Source of the DNA: Bacteroidota bacterium
Lineage (GTDB): Bacteria; Bacteroidota; Bacteroidia; Sphingobacteriales; Sphingobacteriaceae
Length of the DNA: 45,321 nt
Direction of reading: 5' to 3'
Assembly: GCA_021794195.1 (NCBI GenBank)
Contig: JAJYRG010000012.1
Coordinates: 1 to 45,321 of the forward strand
Positions 24,952 through 34,894 of this stretch are shown piece by piece (the stretch's first letter is position 1; the number at the start of each line of letters is the position of its first letter). Both the position numbers and the translations under genes were made by a program. The notes beneath the pieces are model-generated. The model did no database searches and had not been told where the DNA came from. It was given only the letters and a program-made list of their open reading frames with translations.

Positions 24952-26532
24952 TCAGAACACGGGCTCCGGGGTTTCCTGAGGATTGAAAGGATTATAAAAA
25001 TACACTCTTTGTGCCCGATATAATTCGAGATGAAGCTTGAGCCTATCTTCAAACGCTGTAAAGCTCCTGTTCTCCTCAGGGGTCCATGTGGCTTCAGCTA
25101 ATGCGGCTAAACGTGGGAAAAGCAAATAATCTACCCGATTTAGACTTGTGATCGTTTCTGCCCACAAGTTAGCCTGAATTCCTTTAATTAAAGATAACTG
25201 ATCTTTATTTTTCAATAAACTGTCGGCAGAAAAACTGTATACATCTTGAAGCGAATTATAGCCGCCGTCCCATTTTCGCCCAATACGGTGCACACTGTCT
25301 TGAACAAAATCAAAATAATAAGGCAATCTCGGGCATAATACGGTCTGGTAACCTTTTTCTAATGCTAATTGTAATTGCTGCGGTTTATCGTGCCGCCACC
25401 AATAGATTATGGTTTTATCTCTTGGGAGATCCGAGGCCGCCAGCTCATCCCATACCAACACTTTTGCATTCATTTTATACACCGAATCTGCCATCTGCTT
25501 CATAAAGTGATATTCCACTTCATTCAGATTCTCCAACCCATATTTAGCCATTAGTTGTTGGATCCCTTCATTTTCCTTCCATTTTTCGCTTCCAAAGCTT
25601 ACTTCATCCCCTCCTAAGTGAATCATATTCGACGGAAACAAAACATTCGTTTCTCTCAAGATATGGGTAAGATAAGTGTAGGTTTCCGGATTTCCCGGAT
25701 CAAAGGTAAATTCCGGGTATTTTTCACTACCTCCGCCACTGTATTGCGGATATGCCCGATTTGCCGCTGTGGCATGTCCGGGCATATCTATTTCGGGAAT
25801 GACGGTTATATTCCGTTTGGCAGCGTAATCGACTATTTCTTCAATTTCTTTTTGTGTGTAATAAGCGGCTGGTTTTTCTGGATCATTATGATTTCCTATC
25901 CCCCCTATCAACGCTAATTTTGGGTATTTCTTTATCTCTATACGCCATCCCGATTCATCTGTCAAGTGCCAGTGGAAACGATTTAACTTATAAAAAGCCA
26001 TCCAATCAAGGATAGATTTTACTTTTTCTTTGCCCATAAAAAAGCGGGATTCATCCAACATCAAACCGCGCCATTTATAATGAGGTTTGTCTTTTATTTT
26101 CCAATTATCAATTTGAATCTTCTCTCCTGTGTGCTGACTATTCGTAATCAATTGCAACACACTCACCGCAGCATTAAACACACCTTCCGGTGTGCTTCCT
26201 TTTAGGGTTACCCCTTCCATTTCCACCCCTATTTCATATGCTTCTTCCCCTTGTATATCGTCCGTTAATTCGAAGGAGATAGCCGGTACAGACGCCTCTT
26301 TTTGAATAGTTAAAGGCATAGATTTTAAACGAAGCATCTCCGTACGGAAATAATGAGCAATGTCTTTTAAAATAGGCGAAGATACTAACAAGGGGGTGTG
26401 TATGTCAATTTGGAAAGCCCCCTCTTTTTTCTCCGCTTCTATGGGTAACGGAATGATAGGAACAGATTCCTGTGCCAGGATATGGGGGTTACAAAACAAA
26501 GCCACCAGCAAAAATAAAAATACTTTTTTCAT
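24952..26532 (-). CDS. Secreted GH20 beta-N-acetylhexosaminidase
   Basis: Glycoside hydrolase family 20 enzyme, 526 residues, removing terminal GlcNAc or GalNAc from glycans. The signal peptide is MKKVFLFLLVALFCNPHILAQ. An N-terminal GH20b-type domain covers about residues 20-140. The (beta/alpha)8 domain begins at YKWRGLMLDESRFF and carries FHWHLTDESGWRIEIKKYP, PEIDMPGHATAA and the catalytic Asp-Glu pair HLGGDEVSF near residue 308. YWWRHDKPQQLQ and NLWAETI follow. It is downstream of the ThuA-like gene on the same strand with a 170-base gap. The possible susD fragment next door suggests a reduced glycan-use locus. Confidence 0.95.
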   Translation of the reverse strand: MKKVFLFLLVALFCNPHILAQESVPIIPLPIEAEKKEGAFQIDIHTPLLVSSPILKDIAHYFRTEMLRLKSMPLTIQKEASVPAISFELTDDIQGEEAYEIGVEMEGVTLKGSTPEGVFNAAVSVLQLITNSQHTGEKIQIDNWKIKDKPHYKWRGLMLDESRFFMGKEKVKSILDWMAFYKLNRFHWHLTDESGWRIEIKKYPKLALIGGIGNHNDPEKPAAYYTQKEIEEIVDYAAKRNITVIPEIDMPGHATAANRAYPQYSGGGSEKYPEFTFDPGNPETYTYLTHILRETNVLFPSNMIHLGGDEVSFGSEKWKENEGIQQLMAKYGLENLNEVEYHFMKQMADSVYKMNAKVLVWDELAASDLPRDKTIIYWWRHDKPQQLQLALEKGYQTVLCPRLPYYFDFVQDSVHRIGRKWDGGYNSLQDVYSFSADSLLKNKDQLSLIKGIQANLWAETITSLNRVDYLLFPRLAALAEATWTPEENRSFTAFEDRLKLHLELYRAQRVYFYNPFNPQETPEPVF

Positions 26533-26701
26533 GAAATCATCAGTTTTTGAAAGGGCAATAACAGAAGACTATATGCTCTATAATACACTAAGGCCCACAT
26601 TTAAAATGATATATAAAATTATAAAAATACAACTATTATTACAGCAGACAGAGTGATATATGTGTTCAACCTTAAAACCCATTTTGATTTGTTGAGCCCC
26701 T

Positions 26702-27715
26702 TTAGTTTTCAAAATCTTTTGGACGTTTGTTTTTCTTAAAATCTCCGAACCCAAACATAGTGGGCTGATAATTTCCCACTATCTCTACATTTGTTTTTTC
26801 TGAAGATGTCCTTTCTATCTCCAGGCTCCAATAGCAAGCGTTCACCACCAGCCGTCTTAAATCTTCACTTAAAAAATCTATAGCGGAACCCATTGTCGTT
26901 GTAAAAACCCTGCCTTTTTTCCCGGATTCACCCTCATAACTTTGGATCCATGCTACCGGCATAATAGACTTCTCTAAGTTGACCGGACTTTCTGCTGTCA
27001 TCCCCTGAGTACTTTGTCCCCATACCAATACTTTTGCTTCTTCTGATAGATTTTCTACTGTATACACATCTGTAGGCCCCCAGATATCTTCTACATTTTC
27101 TACTATGGGGTGTGATTTAAAAAATCCATTGATCAAGCCCCGGGTTCCTTCGCTCCCGTGGACACCATGGTGACTAATCCATGTTTCTCCTAATATCCGC
27201 TGCCCGAAGCCTCCCTGCCAATCTTTTTCATCGCTTGAATAGCTGTATTTTGTATAAGCGCTGTTTGAATTTTTGTCATAATTAAAGGCATGCGTAGCCG
27301 TTCTAAGCCCGATAACCGGTTTTCCAGTATCCAGATAAGCCTCCAAATATTTCATTTGTTCATCAGGCAGCTCCCTAAAACGGATAGCGATAATAAGCAG
27401 ATCAGCAGTCTCGAGATGTTCCATGCCGGGGATATTTTGGGTATAAGTTGGATCCACCAAACCGGTTTGAGGATCAACAGCAAACAAGACGCGGGTTTTA
27501 AAACCATGATGCGTTGTCAATATCTTGGCTAACATGGGCAAGTATTCTTCGGATCGATATTCCTCATCCCCTGAAATCAGGACAATTTGTTTCCCTGTGT
27601 TATTTTCATCCTTGGGGTGAAATTCCAGCCACATATCCGATTGCTGAGCACAGCCCCAGGACAACATCCACATCCATGTAATGACCGCCACGCCAACTTT
27701 TTTCACCTGTACCAT
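26702..27715 (-). CDS. ThuA-domain lipoprotein
   Basis: ThuA-like protein of 337 residues, a family with a class I glutamine-amidotransferase-like fold tied to sugar use. The signal peptide ends at SWGC, a possible lipobox. The ThuA core is seen in QIVLISGDEEYRSEEYLPMLA near residue 45, LETADLLIIAIRFRELPDEQ near 100, and PVIGLRTATHAFNY near 130. It begins 39 bases after the large dehydrogenase-like gene on the same strand, so the two are one operon; the combination is frequent in Bacteroidetes and Planctomycetes. The reaction is not known. Confidence 0.85.
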   Translation of the reverse strand: MVQVKKVGVAVITWMWMLSWGCAQQSDMWLEFHPKDENNTGKQIVLISGDEEYRSEEYLPMLAKILTTHHGFKTRVLFAVDPQTGLVDPTYTQNIPGMEHLETADLLIIAIRFRELPDEQMKYLEAYLDTGKPVIGLRTATHAFNYDKNSNSAYTKYSYSSDEKDWQGGFGQRILGETWISHHGVHGSEGTRGLINGFFKSHPIVENVEDIWGPTDVYTVENLSEEAKVLVWGQSTQGMTAESPVNLEKSIMPVAWIQSYEGESGKKGRVFTTTMGSAIDFLSEDLRRLVVNACYWSLEIERTSSEKTNVEIVGNYQPTMFGFGDFKKNKRPKDFEN

Positions 27716-27754
27716 TATTTAATTTCTTTGTTTATCCAATACTTTACTTTCTTC

Positions 27755-30700
27755 TTATTTATTTTCAAGAGGGTATTCCCGCAGCAGATCTTCCGGTCTG
27801 TAAAAACCTTCTTTATCTTGTATTTTCTCCCGTACCTCTTTCACTTTTTCCGGAGTAACGGCAGCCGCATTATTCCCGAAGGAATTCCGCACATAAGTCA
27901 GCACGGCAGCAACTTCCTCGTCGTTCAATAAACCTCCAAAAGAAGTCATAGGCACTTGTCCCGGGTATTCTTTTCCTAAAACTTTAATAGGGCCATATAG
28001 TCCTTTTAAAGTAAGTTTTATAAGCCGTTCTTCATTTCCTAAAACCCATCGGGTTCCGGCCAGGGGAGGGAAACCGGAAGATTCCAATCCCCTTCCATTC
28101 GATTGGTGACAAGTCGCACAAAAGCCCTCTTGGGCAAACAAGGCACTTCCTTTTATATACAATTCCCGTTCTTCGCCTTTAAGCTCGGTACTGATCTTGT
28201 CTTCTTCTTGTTTTTTTAGCGGTTCTCCTTTTAAATAAGCCCACGAAGTTTCAAAGGCCGGCTTCATCCATTCATCAAGCGCATATTTCTTTGCTTCTTT
28301 CAAAACTTTTAGCCCTTCTTCTTTCTCCAGCCAAGAAGCAGCCACAATGGCTTCTAAGCGGACTCTGCCCTGCTGATCGCCCGCAGATTTCACCAATAGT
28401 TCCGTCTGATTCGGTATTTGATGGCCTCCGTTCCTCAGTACTTGCACAGCGGCGGCTCTGACACGATGGTCTTTTGCTTCCAGCAATTTCTCGAGCAACG
28501 TTTGATCTATTTGGTTGAGCCCCCAGCTTACCCACAGGGCTTCGAGCAAGTGATGTTCATATTGAGCATCCTCTTTATGGAGTTGACCTACCCATTTTTT
28601 CAGATAAGCAAGCACTTTACTCGGTTCCCGCCCACGGAGTTCCCGCCTTGTGCGGTACCGGCTTCTGTATTCCGGGAGCTTTAAATTTTCAAAAAGCTCT
28701 CTTATACTTGCCCCGGCAATTTTTGCAGGCTTTACCAAAGGCCGGGAAGGGTAAGTCACCCTGTAAATGCGGCCATGCATATGATCTCTGAGCGGATCAC
28801 GCGCATTGTGTTGCATATGCCCTACCAATACATTATGCCAGTCCACCAAATACAAAGAGCCATCGGGAGCAAACTCCATGTCCACCGGGCGAAAATTTTT
28901 ATCTTCTGACCAAAGTAAGTCCAAACGATGCTTACTTTTATACCCCGTTCCGTCATCCACCAAACTGTGCTGTTTTGTACCTAAAAAGCCAATGGTATTA
29001 TTAATCAAAAAGTCCCCTTGCACCGTATCCGGAAAATGGCGGCTTGAGATAAACTCCAAACCTGACGTAGGCCTGACCCTGTGTTCAGGCTGAAGCAAAT
29101 CACGGGATTTTGGCGTCGCTTTGCCATATTTCGGCTTTACCATTCCGGGCATCATCCAGCGTACATCCGGACTGGAAGTTTCGGTATAAAAGGGTTGCCC
29201 CCAATCATCAAAAGCAATCCCCCAGGGATTTAAAACATCGACCTGTGCTATACGCTCCAGTTTACGCTGCCGGGTATTGTAGCGAAAAAAACCTCCGTTT
29301 GTAGCCCGCACCGTGCCATGAGATGTTTCTACATTGGAATGAAGGAAAACACCTTCGCCCATATAAATAGCTCCAGAAGGGTCCGCAGTATAGGCACCGT
29401 GTGCATGGTGCGTGTCGTGATCATCAAACCCACTCAAAAGTATTTCCCTGCTATCCGCTTTTCCATCTCCATTGGTATCTTTTAAAAGTATCAGATGGGT
29501 ACTTTGTGACACATATACCCCTTCCGGCGCGATTTCAAAACCTATAGGTAAATGTAACCCCTCGGCAAAGGTAGTTTGCTTATCTGCTTTTCCATCCCCA
29601 TCCGTATCCTCTAAAATAATAATCTTATCATTAGGTTTAGGGTCACCCGGTTTCCAATGGGGGTAAGTAGGCATAGTCGCTACCCAAAGACGGCCTTCAT
29701 TATCAAAAGATATCTGAACCGGATTCGCTAAATCCGGAAATTCTTTTTCGGAGGCAAAAAGTTCAATTTTGTACCCCGGTGCCATATGAAATTTATGCAA
29801 TGCATCCTGGCCATATAGGTACCCTTCATTTTCAGGATCGTCGTAGTTTGTTTCTACCTCTGGTAATGGAGAAGTATTTCGGTCAGCAAGTTCCAAATCC
29901 ATCTTTATTCCTTGTGCTGCTTTCCAAATAGCGGTATCGCGGATAGCCGTCAATTCCTGAAGCTTAGCTTGTTCTGCCGGATAATTATCGGGACCAAATG
30001 GGTTATAACGCCGGCCGTAAGCATGCACACCATTCGGGATTTTAAAATCTTTCAACCACATCCAGTTTTTTTCCAAAACAGCTTTCCGTACCTCCCCGTG
30101 ATATTCCGTATGTACTTTCCGTTTTGCTTTTCCAAAGATTCTGTCCGCAAGCAGTTCTGCAAACTTCTTATACCCTTGTCCGGATAGCTGCGACCCATCG
30201 ATCGTTAAATTTTCCGCAGAGTCAAACCATTTTTTGGTGGGCGAAAAAACATCTAAAAAAAGCACCTTGTTTTCAGCAGCCACCTCCTTCATAGCGTCCG
30301 TGTAAAGGCGGATGTTAGTATTTTCCACTTTACCGTCCGGAAGGTCATACTTATCAGAAAAATCTTGAAAAGCGATAGGGGATACCAAGGCCAGCTGGGC
30401 AGGCGTAGCACCATTATACTGCTGGCGGTGTGTATGTTTGATAAAAGCATCTAACTCTTTTTTGAAATTTTCTACACCCTCTTTCCCCTCAAACGATTCA
30501 TTATATCCAAAGAAAGCAATAATAATATCTGCCTTAAGATCCGTCAGCCACTCGTCTTCTGTCGGAAAATGCCCTTCCGTAGAAGGTTCGGCTGCAAACT
30601 GAGGGGAAAACTTTTCTGCGCCCGGAAACGCCCATGGTGAATTGCGGGAAGAATGCATACGGAATGCCGGCGTATGCCCAGGATGAGCCATATTGCGGAT

Positions 30701-30931
30701 AAACAGAGATTTATCCGGGTAACGAAGATGAAGCTCTGTCTCAAAATAACCAAATTCTCCCATCCGGGATGCTAAGTTATTACCTATCAATACAATGCGG
30801 GAGCCTTCCTCCAGCTCCAATAAATCTTTACCCTGTTTATCACACTGAGAAGTAAAAACCAAAAGAAGTAAGGCTATATTGATCCGAACTATCCATCTTA
30901 TTTTATCGAAAACTCTTCTTAATCTCCCCAT
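27755..30931 (-). CDS. SGNH-domain / PVC-type dehydrogenase-like propeller / HEAT / cytochrome c fusion
   Basis: Large exported protein of about 1058 residues. I start it at the ATG at 30931; a TTG 21 bases upstream is in frame. A hydrophobic segment lies near residues 15-30. Residues about 40-280 resemble an SGNH/GDSL-type hydrolase (IVLIGNNLASRM, later DGSQLSGQGYKKFAELL), in which the usual catalytic Ser block is replaced by GNN. Residues about 370-720 are the membrane-bound dehydrogenase-type beta-propeller with repeats such as LEDTDGDGKADK and LLKDTNGDGKADS. About 770-920 are helical HEAT-like repeats. Residues near 940 carry a cytochrome c motif FCATCH (CxxCH), with a probable Met ligand in QVPMTSFGG. 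It likely oxidises a sugar-type substrate and passes electrons to heme; the substrate is unknown. ThuA follows in the operon. Confidence 0.88.
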   Translation of the reverse strand: MGRLRRVFDKIRWIVRINIALLLLVFTSQCDKQGKDLLELEEGSRIVLIGNNLASRMGEFGYFETELHLRYPDKSLFIRNMAHPGHTPAFRMHSSRNSPWAFPGAEKFSPQFAAEPSTEGHFPTEDEWLTDLKADIIIAFFGYNESFEGKEGVENFKKELDAFIKHTHRQQYNGATPAQLALVSPIAFQDFSDKYDLPDGKVENTNIRLYTDAMKEVAAENKVLFLDVFSPTKKWFDSAENLTIDGSQLSGQGYKKFAELLADRIFGKAKRKVHTEYHGEVRKAVLEKNWMWLKDFKIPNGVHAYGRRYNPFGPDNYPAEQAKLQELTAIRDTAIWKAAQGIKMDLELADRNTSPLPEVETNYDDPENEGYLYGQDALHKFHMAPGYKIELFASEKEFPDLANPVQISFDNEGRLWVATMPTYPHWKPGDPKPNDKIIILEDTDGDGKADKQTTFAEGLHLPIGFEIAPEGVYVSQSTHLILLKDTNGDGKADSREILLSGFDDHDTHHAHGAYTADPSGAIYMGEGVFLHSNVETSHGTVRATNGGFFRYNTRQRKLERIAQVDVLNPWGIAFDDWGQPFYTETSSPDVRWMMPGMVKPKYGKATPKSRDLLQPEHRVRPTSGLEFISSRHFPDTVQGDFLINNTIGFLGTKQHSLVDDGTGYKSKHRLDLLWSEDKNFRPVDMEFAPDGSLYLVDWHNVLVGHMQHNARDPLRDHMHGRIYRVTYPSRPLVKPAKIAGASIRELFENLKLPEYRSRYRTRRELRGREPSKVLAYLKKWVGQLHKEDAQYEHHLLEALWVSWGLNQIDQTLLEKLLEAKDHRVRAAAVQVLRNGGHQIPNQTELLVKSAGDQQGRVRLEAIVAASWLEKEEGLKVLKEAKKYALDEWMKPAFETSWAYLKGEPLKKQEEDKISTELKGEERELYIKGSALFAQEGFCATCHQSNGRGLESSGFPPLAGTRWVLGNEERLIKLTLKGLYGPIKVLGKEYPGQVPMTSFGGLLNDEEVAAVLTYVRNSFGNNAAAVTPEKVKEVREKIQDKEGFYRPEDLLREYPLENK

Positions 30932-31423
30932 TTTTGTTTTTTTCTTATGCAAACGGTCTTTAAAACTAAAGTCTCTCTAATGTATCAAAAAATCTTTTAA
31001 AAATGTTTTGTCTTATTCCTTATTTCAGTCCTGTACCCTTGGTTCATACGGTTTTAGGTAATAAAGAGTGCTGGTCCATCGTTTCTTTCTCTATTATAGA
31101 AACCGGAAAAATGAAACCGAATGAAAAACAAAGAGTGGAATAGCCTTTCCCTGAAAGCAGTTTCCTATATCCTATGCGTTGTGCCGAAAAATCTTCGGGA
31201 ACAGCTATTACACGCGTTCTATCGTAATGTTTTACAATACTACCACCTTACATTTATAATTGTAAAAAGAACCTAAAGCCGTATAGCAATGTTACTCTTT
31301 TGGTAAGGAAGAAACAATCCTCAGACCCAACACAATCGTTTGCACAAAACACGATAACGTTTTCGTTATTGGACATGAGGAATTAAAAAAACAACGCTGA
31401 AGCTGAGATCAAGTAGATGTATT
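30932..31423. other. Gene-free stretch
   Basis: No recognisable gene, repeat or clear promoter. A 51-codon open frame on the plus strand (31121-31276) has no motif or ribosome-binding site. GTTTCT...AGAAAC (about 31081-31103) could form a small hairpin. Confidence 0.4.
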
Positions 31424-32572
31424 TTACCTCGAACTTCTATAGTAAATCATATAGGTAATCGACAGTACTGCGCCGATACTGGCCATTCCTACTCCGACTA
31501 ACAACGGGGAATTATACGCATAGCCTAAGCTGATAGGGATGGCGCCAAAATAAGCTCCCAGAGAATTTCCCACATTAAACGCTGCCTGACCTGCAGATGC
31601 GGCAATAGTTTCTGCTCCTTTTGCACTTAGGATAAGCATCATCTGTAAGCTCGATCCTATGCTAAAGGAAATCACACCGGTAATAAAAGCCATTGGATAG
31701 GCCATCCATTTGACGGGGGAAACAAAATACAGAATCAATAAACAAAGCGCCATCAGTGTAAAACTAAACATCGCTGCACGGGAAGGGGCAATAGTATCTG
31801 CCAGCTTGCCCCCCAACAGATTGCCGAAAAACATTCCCGACCCTACTAAAAACATAATAATGGGTACCCTCTCCTCTAACAAGCCTGAAACTTGTGTAAC
31901 CAAAGGGCCTATATAGCTTATCCAGGCAAACAAACCTCCGGTACCGATAGAAATAATAGCCATGATCAGCCAAGCTTCTTTTTTCGTGAAATAATGAAGC
32001 TGATGACGGACATTAATGGGAGATTCTTCAATTTTTGGCATCCATAGATATATCGCTGTTGCAGTGATCAGTCCTAAGCAGCTGATGATGCCATAGGTAA
32101 TCCTCCACGAAAAATGTTGGCCTAAATACGTCCCTAAAGGAATGCCGGCTAAATTGGCTATTGTCATACCGGTAAACATGATAGAAATAGCCTGCGCTTC
32201 TTTTCCAGGTTTGGCCAATCGGGCGGCGACAACGGATCCCACCCCGAAGAACGCTCCATGCGGGAGACCAGAAACAAACCGCGCAATATACAAAGACCAC
32301 TCGTTAGGCGCCATGGCAAAAAGACCATTGAACAGAAAAAACAAAACCATCAAATAGAAAAGCACTTTCTTCGGAGGCATTTTTGCTGTAAGCATCACCA
32401 AAGTGGGTGCCCCCACTACAACGCCCAAGGCATAAAGACCTATCAAATTACTCGCTTTGGGTATACTTATCCCCATATCCCGGGCAATCTCAATCAACAA
32501 GCCCATCATGTTAAACTCTGTCATGCCTATCGCAAGCCCGCCAAATGCCAAAGCTATCAATCCTCTGTTCAT
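31424..32572 (-). CDS. MFS efflux transporter, AraJ/DHA1 type
   Basis: Twelve-helix major facilitator of about 382 residues. The start MNRGLIALAFGGLAIGMTEF fits the AraJ-like drug:H+ antiporter group, as does the FVSGLPHGAFFGVGSVVAARL segment around residue 95 (motif C region). I use the ATG at 32572; an in-frame extension up to 32656 lies upstream of an exact promoter element at 32601-32608 and would not be transcribed from it. An AAGGAAT site precedes the ATG. The substrate is unknown; such proteins export sugars, chloramphenicol-like drugs or purine nucleosides. Confidence 0.88.
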   Translation of the reverse strand: MNRGLIALAFGGLAIGMTEFNMMGLLIEIARDMGISIPKASNLIGLYALGVVVGAPTLVMLTAKMPPKKVLFYLMVLFFLFNGLFAMAPNEWSLYIARFVSGLPHGAFFGVGSVVAARLAKPGKEAQAISIMFTGMTIANLAGIPLGTYLGQHFSWRITYGIISCLGLITATAIYLWMPKIEESPINVRHQLHYFTKKEAWLIMAIISIGTGGLFAWISYIGPLVTQVSGLLEERVPIIMFLVGSGMFFGNLLGGKLADTIAPSRAAMFSFTLMALCLLILYFVSPVKWMAYPMAFITGVISFSIGSSLQMMLILSAKGAETIAASAGQAAFNVGNSLGAYFGAIPISLGYAYNSPLLVGVGMASIGAVLSITYMIYYRSSR

Positions 32573-32600
32573 ATTCCTTGTGTGTAAAATTAGAGAACGG

Positions 32601-32608
32601 CAAAGGTA
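32601..32608 (-). promoter_or_regulatory. Predicted -7 element for the MFS gene
   Basis: The minus strand reads TACCTTTG followed by C, an exact TAnnTTTGC. Initiation would be near 32594, leaving about 22 bases to the ATG at 32572 and ruling out the longer frame. Confidence 0.55.
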
Positions 32609-32706
32609 AGGATTAAAAAGAATGATATTCCCCCGCTTTCCATGAAAAATTTTCATTAAAAAGTAATATTCATTACTTTAGAGTTTATTACACGAAACAT
32701 CACCTT

Positions 32707-34773
32707 ATGCATACTATTAAACTCTCTTATCTATCCCTCTTAAGCCTCATCGTCTTATCGGGATTCATCCGCTGCGGGAATACTGACAATCAGGAGGAAG
32801 TTCAGTCTTCTACTGCTTTCAATTTGCAAGCTGAATCTTTTGCAGATATCCAAATTCTGCGCTACAAAGTCCCTGGGTGGGAAGACCTCAGTTTACAGCA
32901 AAAAAAGTTAGCCTATTATTTATCAGAAGCTGCATTAGCCGGACATGATATAATATACGACCAAAACGGAAAATACAACCTGCAGATCCGCAGAGTGATA
33001 GAAGCAATATGGAATACGGACAACATAGAGAAATCCGGAAAAGATTGGGAGGCTTTCCAGACGTATTCCGGCAGGATGTGGTTTAGTCACGGCATTCACC
33101 ACCATTATGCAAACTATAAATTTAAACCCGAATTTTCCGAAGCCTATTTTGAAAAGTTGGTCAACTCGATAAGCACGGAAGATTTGCCTCTTACCGAAGG
33201 GCAAACTCCCGAAGAATTACTTGAATTAATGAAAAAAGTACTCTTCGACGCCGAGTATATGCCTATGTCCCGGGATACAAGACCTGACATCGATCACGTA
33301 ACTAACTCAGCGGTTAATTTTTATGAAGGGGTAACAGAGGAAGAGGTACATGACTTCTATGATCAATTTCCAAAAAGCGATGAAGAACCGGAATGGGGGT
33401 TAAATTCCAAAGTGGTCAAAGAAAATGGAGAGGTAAGCGAACGGCTATGGAAATCCGGCGGCATGTATGGAGAGGCTATAGACGAAATGATTTTTTGGTT
33501 AGAAAAAGCTATTCAAACCGCTGAAAACGAACAGCAAGCTAAAGCTTTGCAATTGCTCGTTAAATATTATAAATCCGGAGATGTGAAAGATTGGGATGCG
33601 TATAACATTGCGTGGGTGCAAGACACGGCGAGTATTATTGATTTTTCAAATGGGTTTATTGAGGTATATGCTGATCCGCTCGGCAAGAAAGGCAGCTTCG
33701 AGACCATTCTTTCTATGCGTGACTTAGAGAGCACGGCCCGTATTCAAAAAATAGCTAAAGAAGCCCAGTGGTTTGAAGACAACTCCCCTTTAATGAAAGA
33801 GCACAAAAAAGAAAATGTGAAAGGCATTACGGCCACAGGCATCAATGTCATTTTAGAATCCGGAGATTCCGCACCTTCCACCCCCATCGGCGTCAACCTT
33901 CCCAATTCGGACTGGATTCGTAAAGAGCATGGGTCAAAATCAGTTTCATTAAACAATATAGTAAATGCATACAACGACAACAGTGCCAGCAGCGGCTTCT
34001 TAGAAGAGTTTGTGAAAGATAAAAAAGTCTTAGCCCGGTTAAAAAAACACGGAGCTCTATCCGACAATCTCCACACAGATATGCATGAATGCATAGGCCA
34101 TGCTTCCGGAAAATTAAACCCGGGTGTAAGCACTCCCGACAAAACCTTGAGAAGCTATGCCTCCCCTTTAGAAGAAGCGAGAGCAGATTTAATTGCTTTG
34201 TATTATATCTTGGATCAAAAGCTTATCGATATAGGCGTGATGTCTGATCTCGAAGTAGGAAAAGCTCAATATGATCACTACATGATGAATGGCTTACTGA
34301 CGCAGTATACCCGTTTAAGCCTAGGCGATGATATCCAGCAAGCCCACATGAGAAACCGCAGCTTAAATGCCTATTGGGCCTTAGAAAAAGGGAAAGAAGA
34401 CAATGTGGTAGAACTTATCAAAGAAGACGGAAAAACGTATGTACAGATTAACGACTATGAAAAACTAAGAGAGATTTTCGGCGAACAGCTCCGTGAAATT
34501 CAACGCATCAAATCTGAAGGAGATTATGAAGCAGGGAAAAATCTGATCGAAACGTACGGCGTCAAAGTCAACCAAGAAATGCATAAAGAAGTATTGGATC
34601 GTTATGCCGATTTAGGCATCAAACCTTACTCCGGTTTTATTCAACCGAAGCTTATCCCAGTAGTCGATTCAGAGGATGAAATAACGGATGTCAAATTAGA
34701 ATACGTAGATTCATTCTTTGACCAAATGCTGGATTACGGAAAAAACTATAAAACATTACCTCATGTGAACTAA
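32707..34773 (+). CDS. Dipeptidyl peptidase III (M49), exported
   Basis: Zinc dipeptidyl peptidase III of 688 residues, releasing dipeptides from the N-terminus of short peptides. The M49 zinc motif HECIGH is at about residues 459-464, and the downstream EEARAD motif near 489 gives the third ligand. This matches bacterial DPP III, which carries HECxGH where eukaryotic forms have HELLGH. The N-terminus (MHTIKLSYLSLLSLIVLSGFIRC) looks like a signal peptide with an unusual Arg before the Cys, so lipidation is uncertain. The gene is single, with a strong terminator after it. A TACTTTAG near 32674 is a weak promoter candidate. Confidence 0.93.
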   Translation: MHTIKLSYLSLLSLIVLSGFIRCGNTDNQEEVQSSTAFNLQAESFADIQILRYKVPGWEDLSLQQKKLAYYLSEAALAGHDIIYDQNGKYNLQIRRVIEAIWNTDNIEKSGKDWEAFQTYSGRMWFSHGIHHHYANYKFKPEFSEAYFEKLVNSISTEDLPLTEGQTPEELLELMKKVLFDAEYMPMSRDTRPDIDHVTNSAVNFYEGVTEEEVHDFYDQFPKSDEEPEWGLNSKVVKENGEVSERLWKSGGMYGEAIDEMIFWLEKAIQTAENEQQAKALQLLVKYYKSGDVKDWDAYNIAWVQDTASIIDFSNGFIEVYADPLGKKGSFETILSMRDLESTARIQKIAKEAQWFEDNSPLMKEHKKENVKGITATGINVILESGDSAPSTPIGVNLPNSDWIRKEHGSKSVSLNNIVNAYNDNSASSGFLEEFVKDKKVLARLKKHGALSDNLHTDMHECIGHASGKLNPGVSTPDKTLRSYASPLEEARADLIALYYILDQKLIDIGVMSDLEVGKAQYDHYMMNGLLTQYTRLSLGDDIQQAHMRNRSLNAYWALEKGKEDNVVELIKEDGKTYVQINDYEKLREIFGEQLREIQRIKSEGDYEAGKNLIETYGVKVNQEMHKEVLDRYADLGIKPYSGFIQPKLIPVVDSEDEITDVKLEYVDSFFDQMLDYGKNYKTLPHVN

Positions 34774-34805
34774 TTTCCCCTTTTAACCATAGGGGAAAAA
34801 GACCT

Positions 34806-34855
34806 AGGGTATTCCAAGAGGCTTGCAGGCCTCTTGGAATACCCTTTATTTCGCT
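34806..34855 (+). terminator. Strong terminator after the DPP III gene
   Basis: AGGGTATTCCAAGAGGC (34806-34822) is exactly complementary to the 17 bases at 34829-34845 around a TTGCAG loop, followed by TTATTTCGCTTTTT. A perfect 17-bp stem is unusually long for a terminator and may act from both strands. Confidence 0.85.
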
Positions 34856-34894
34856 TTTTAGCCCAAAAGAAACTTGTAAAAACATCCTAAAAAC

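Noticed and set aside
31121..31276. A 51-codon plus-strand frame
   Set aside because: No ribosome-binding site, motif or neighbour supports it.
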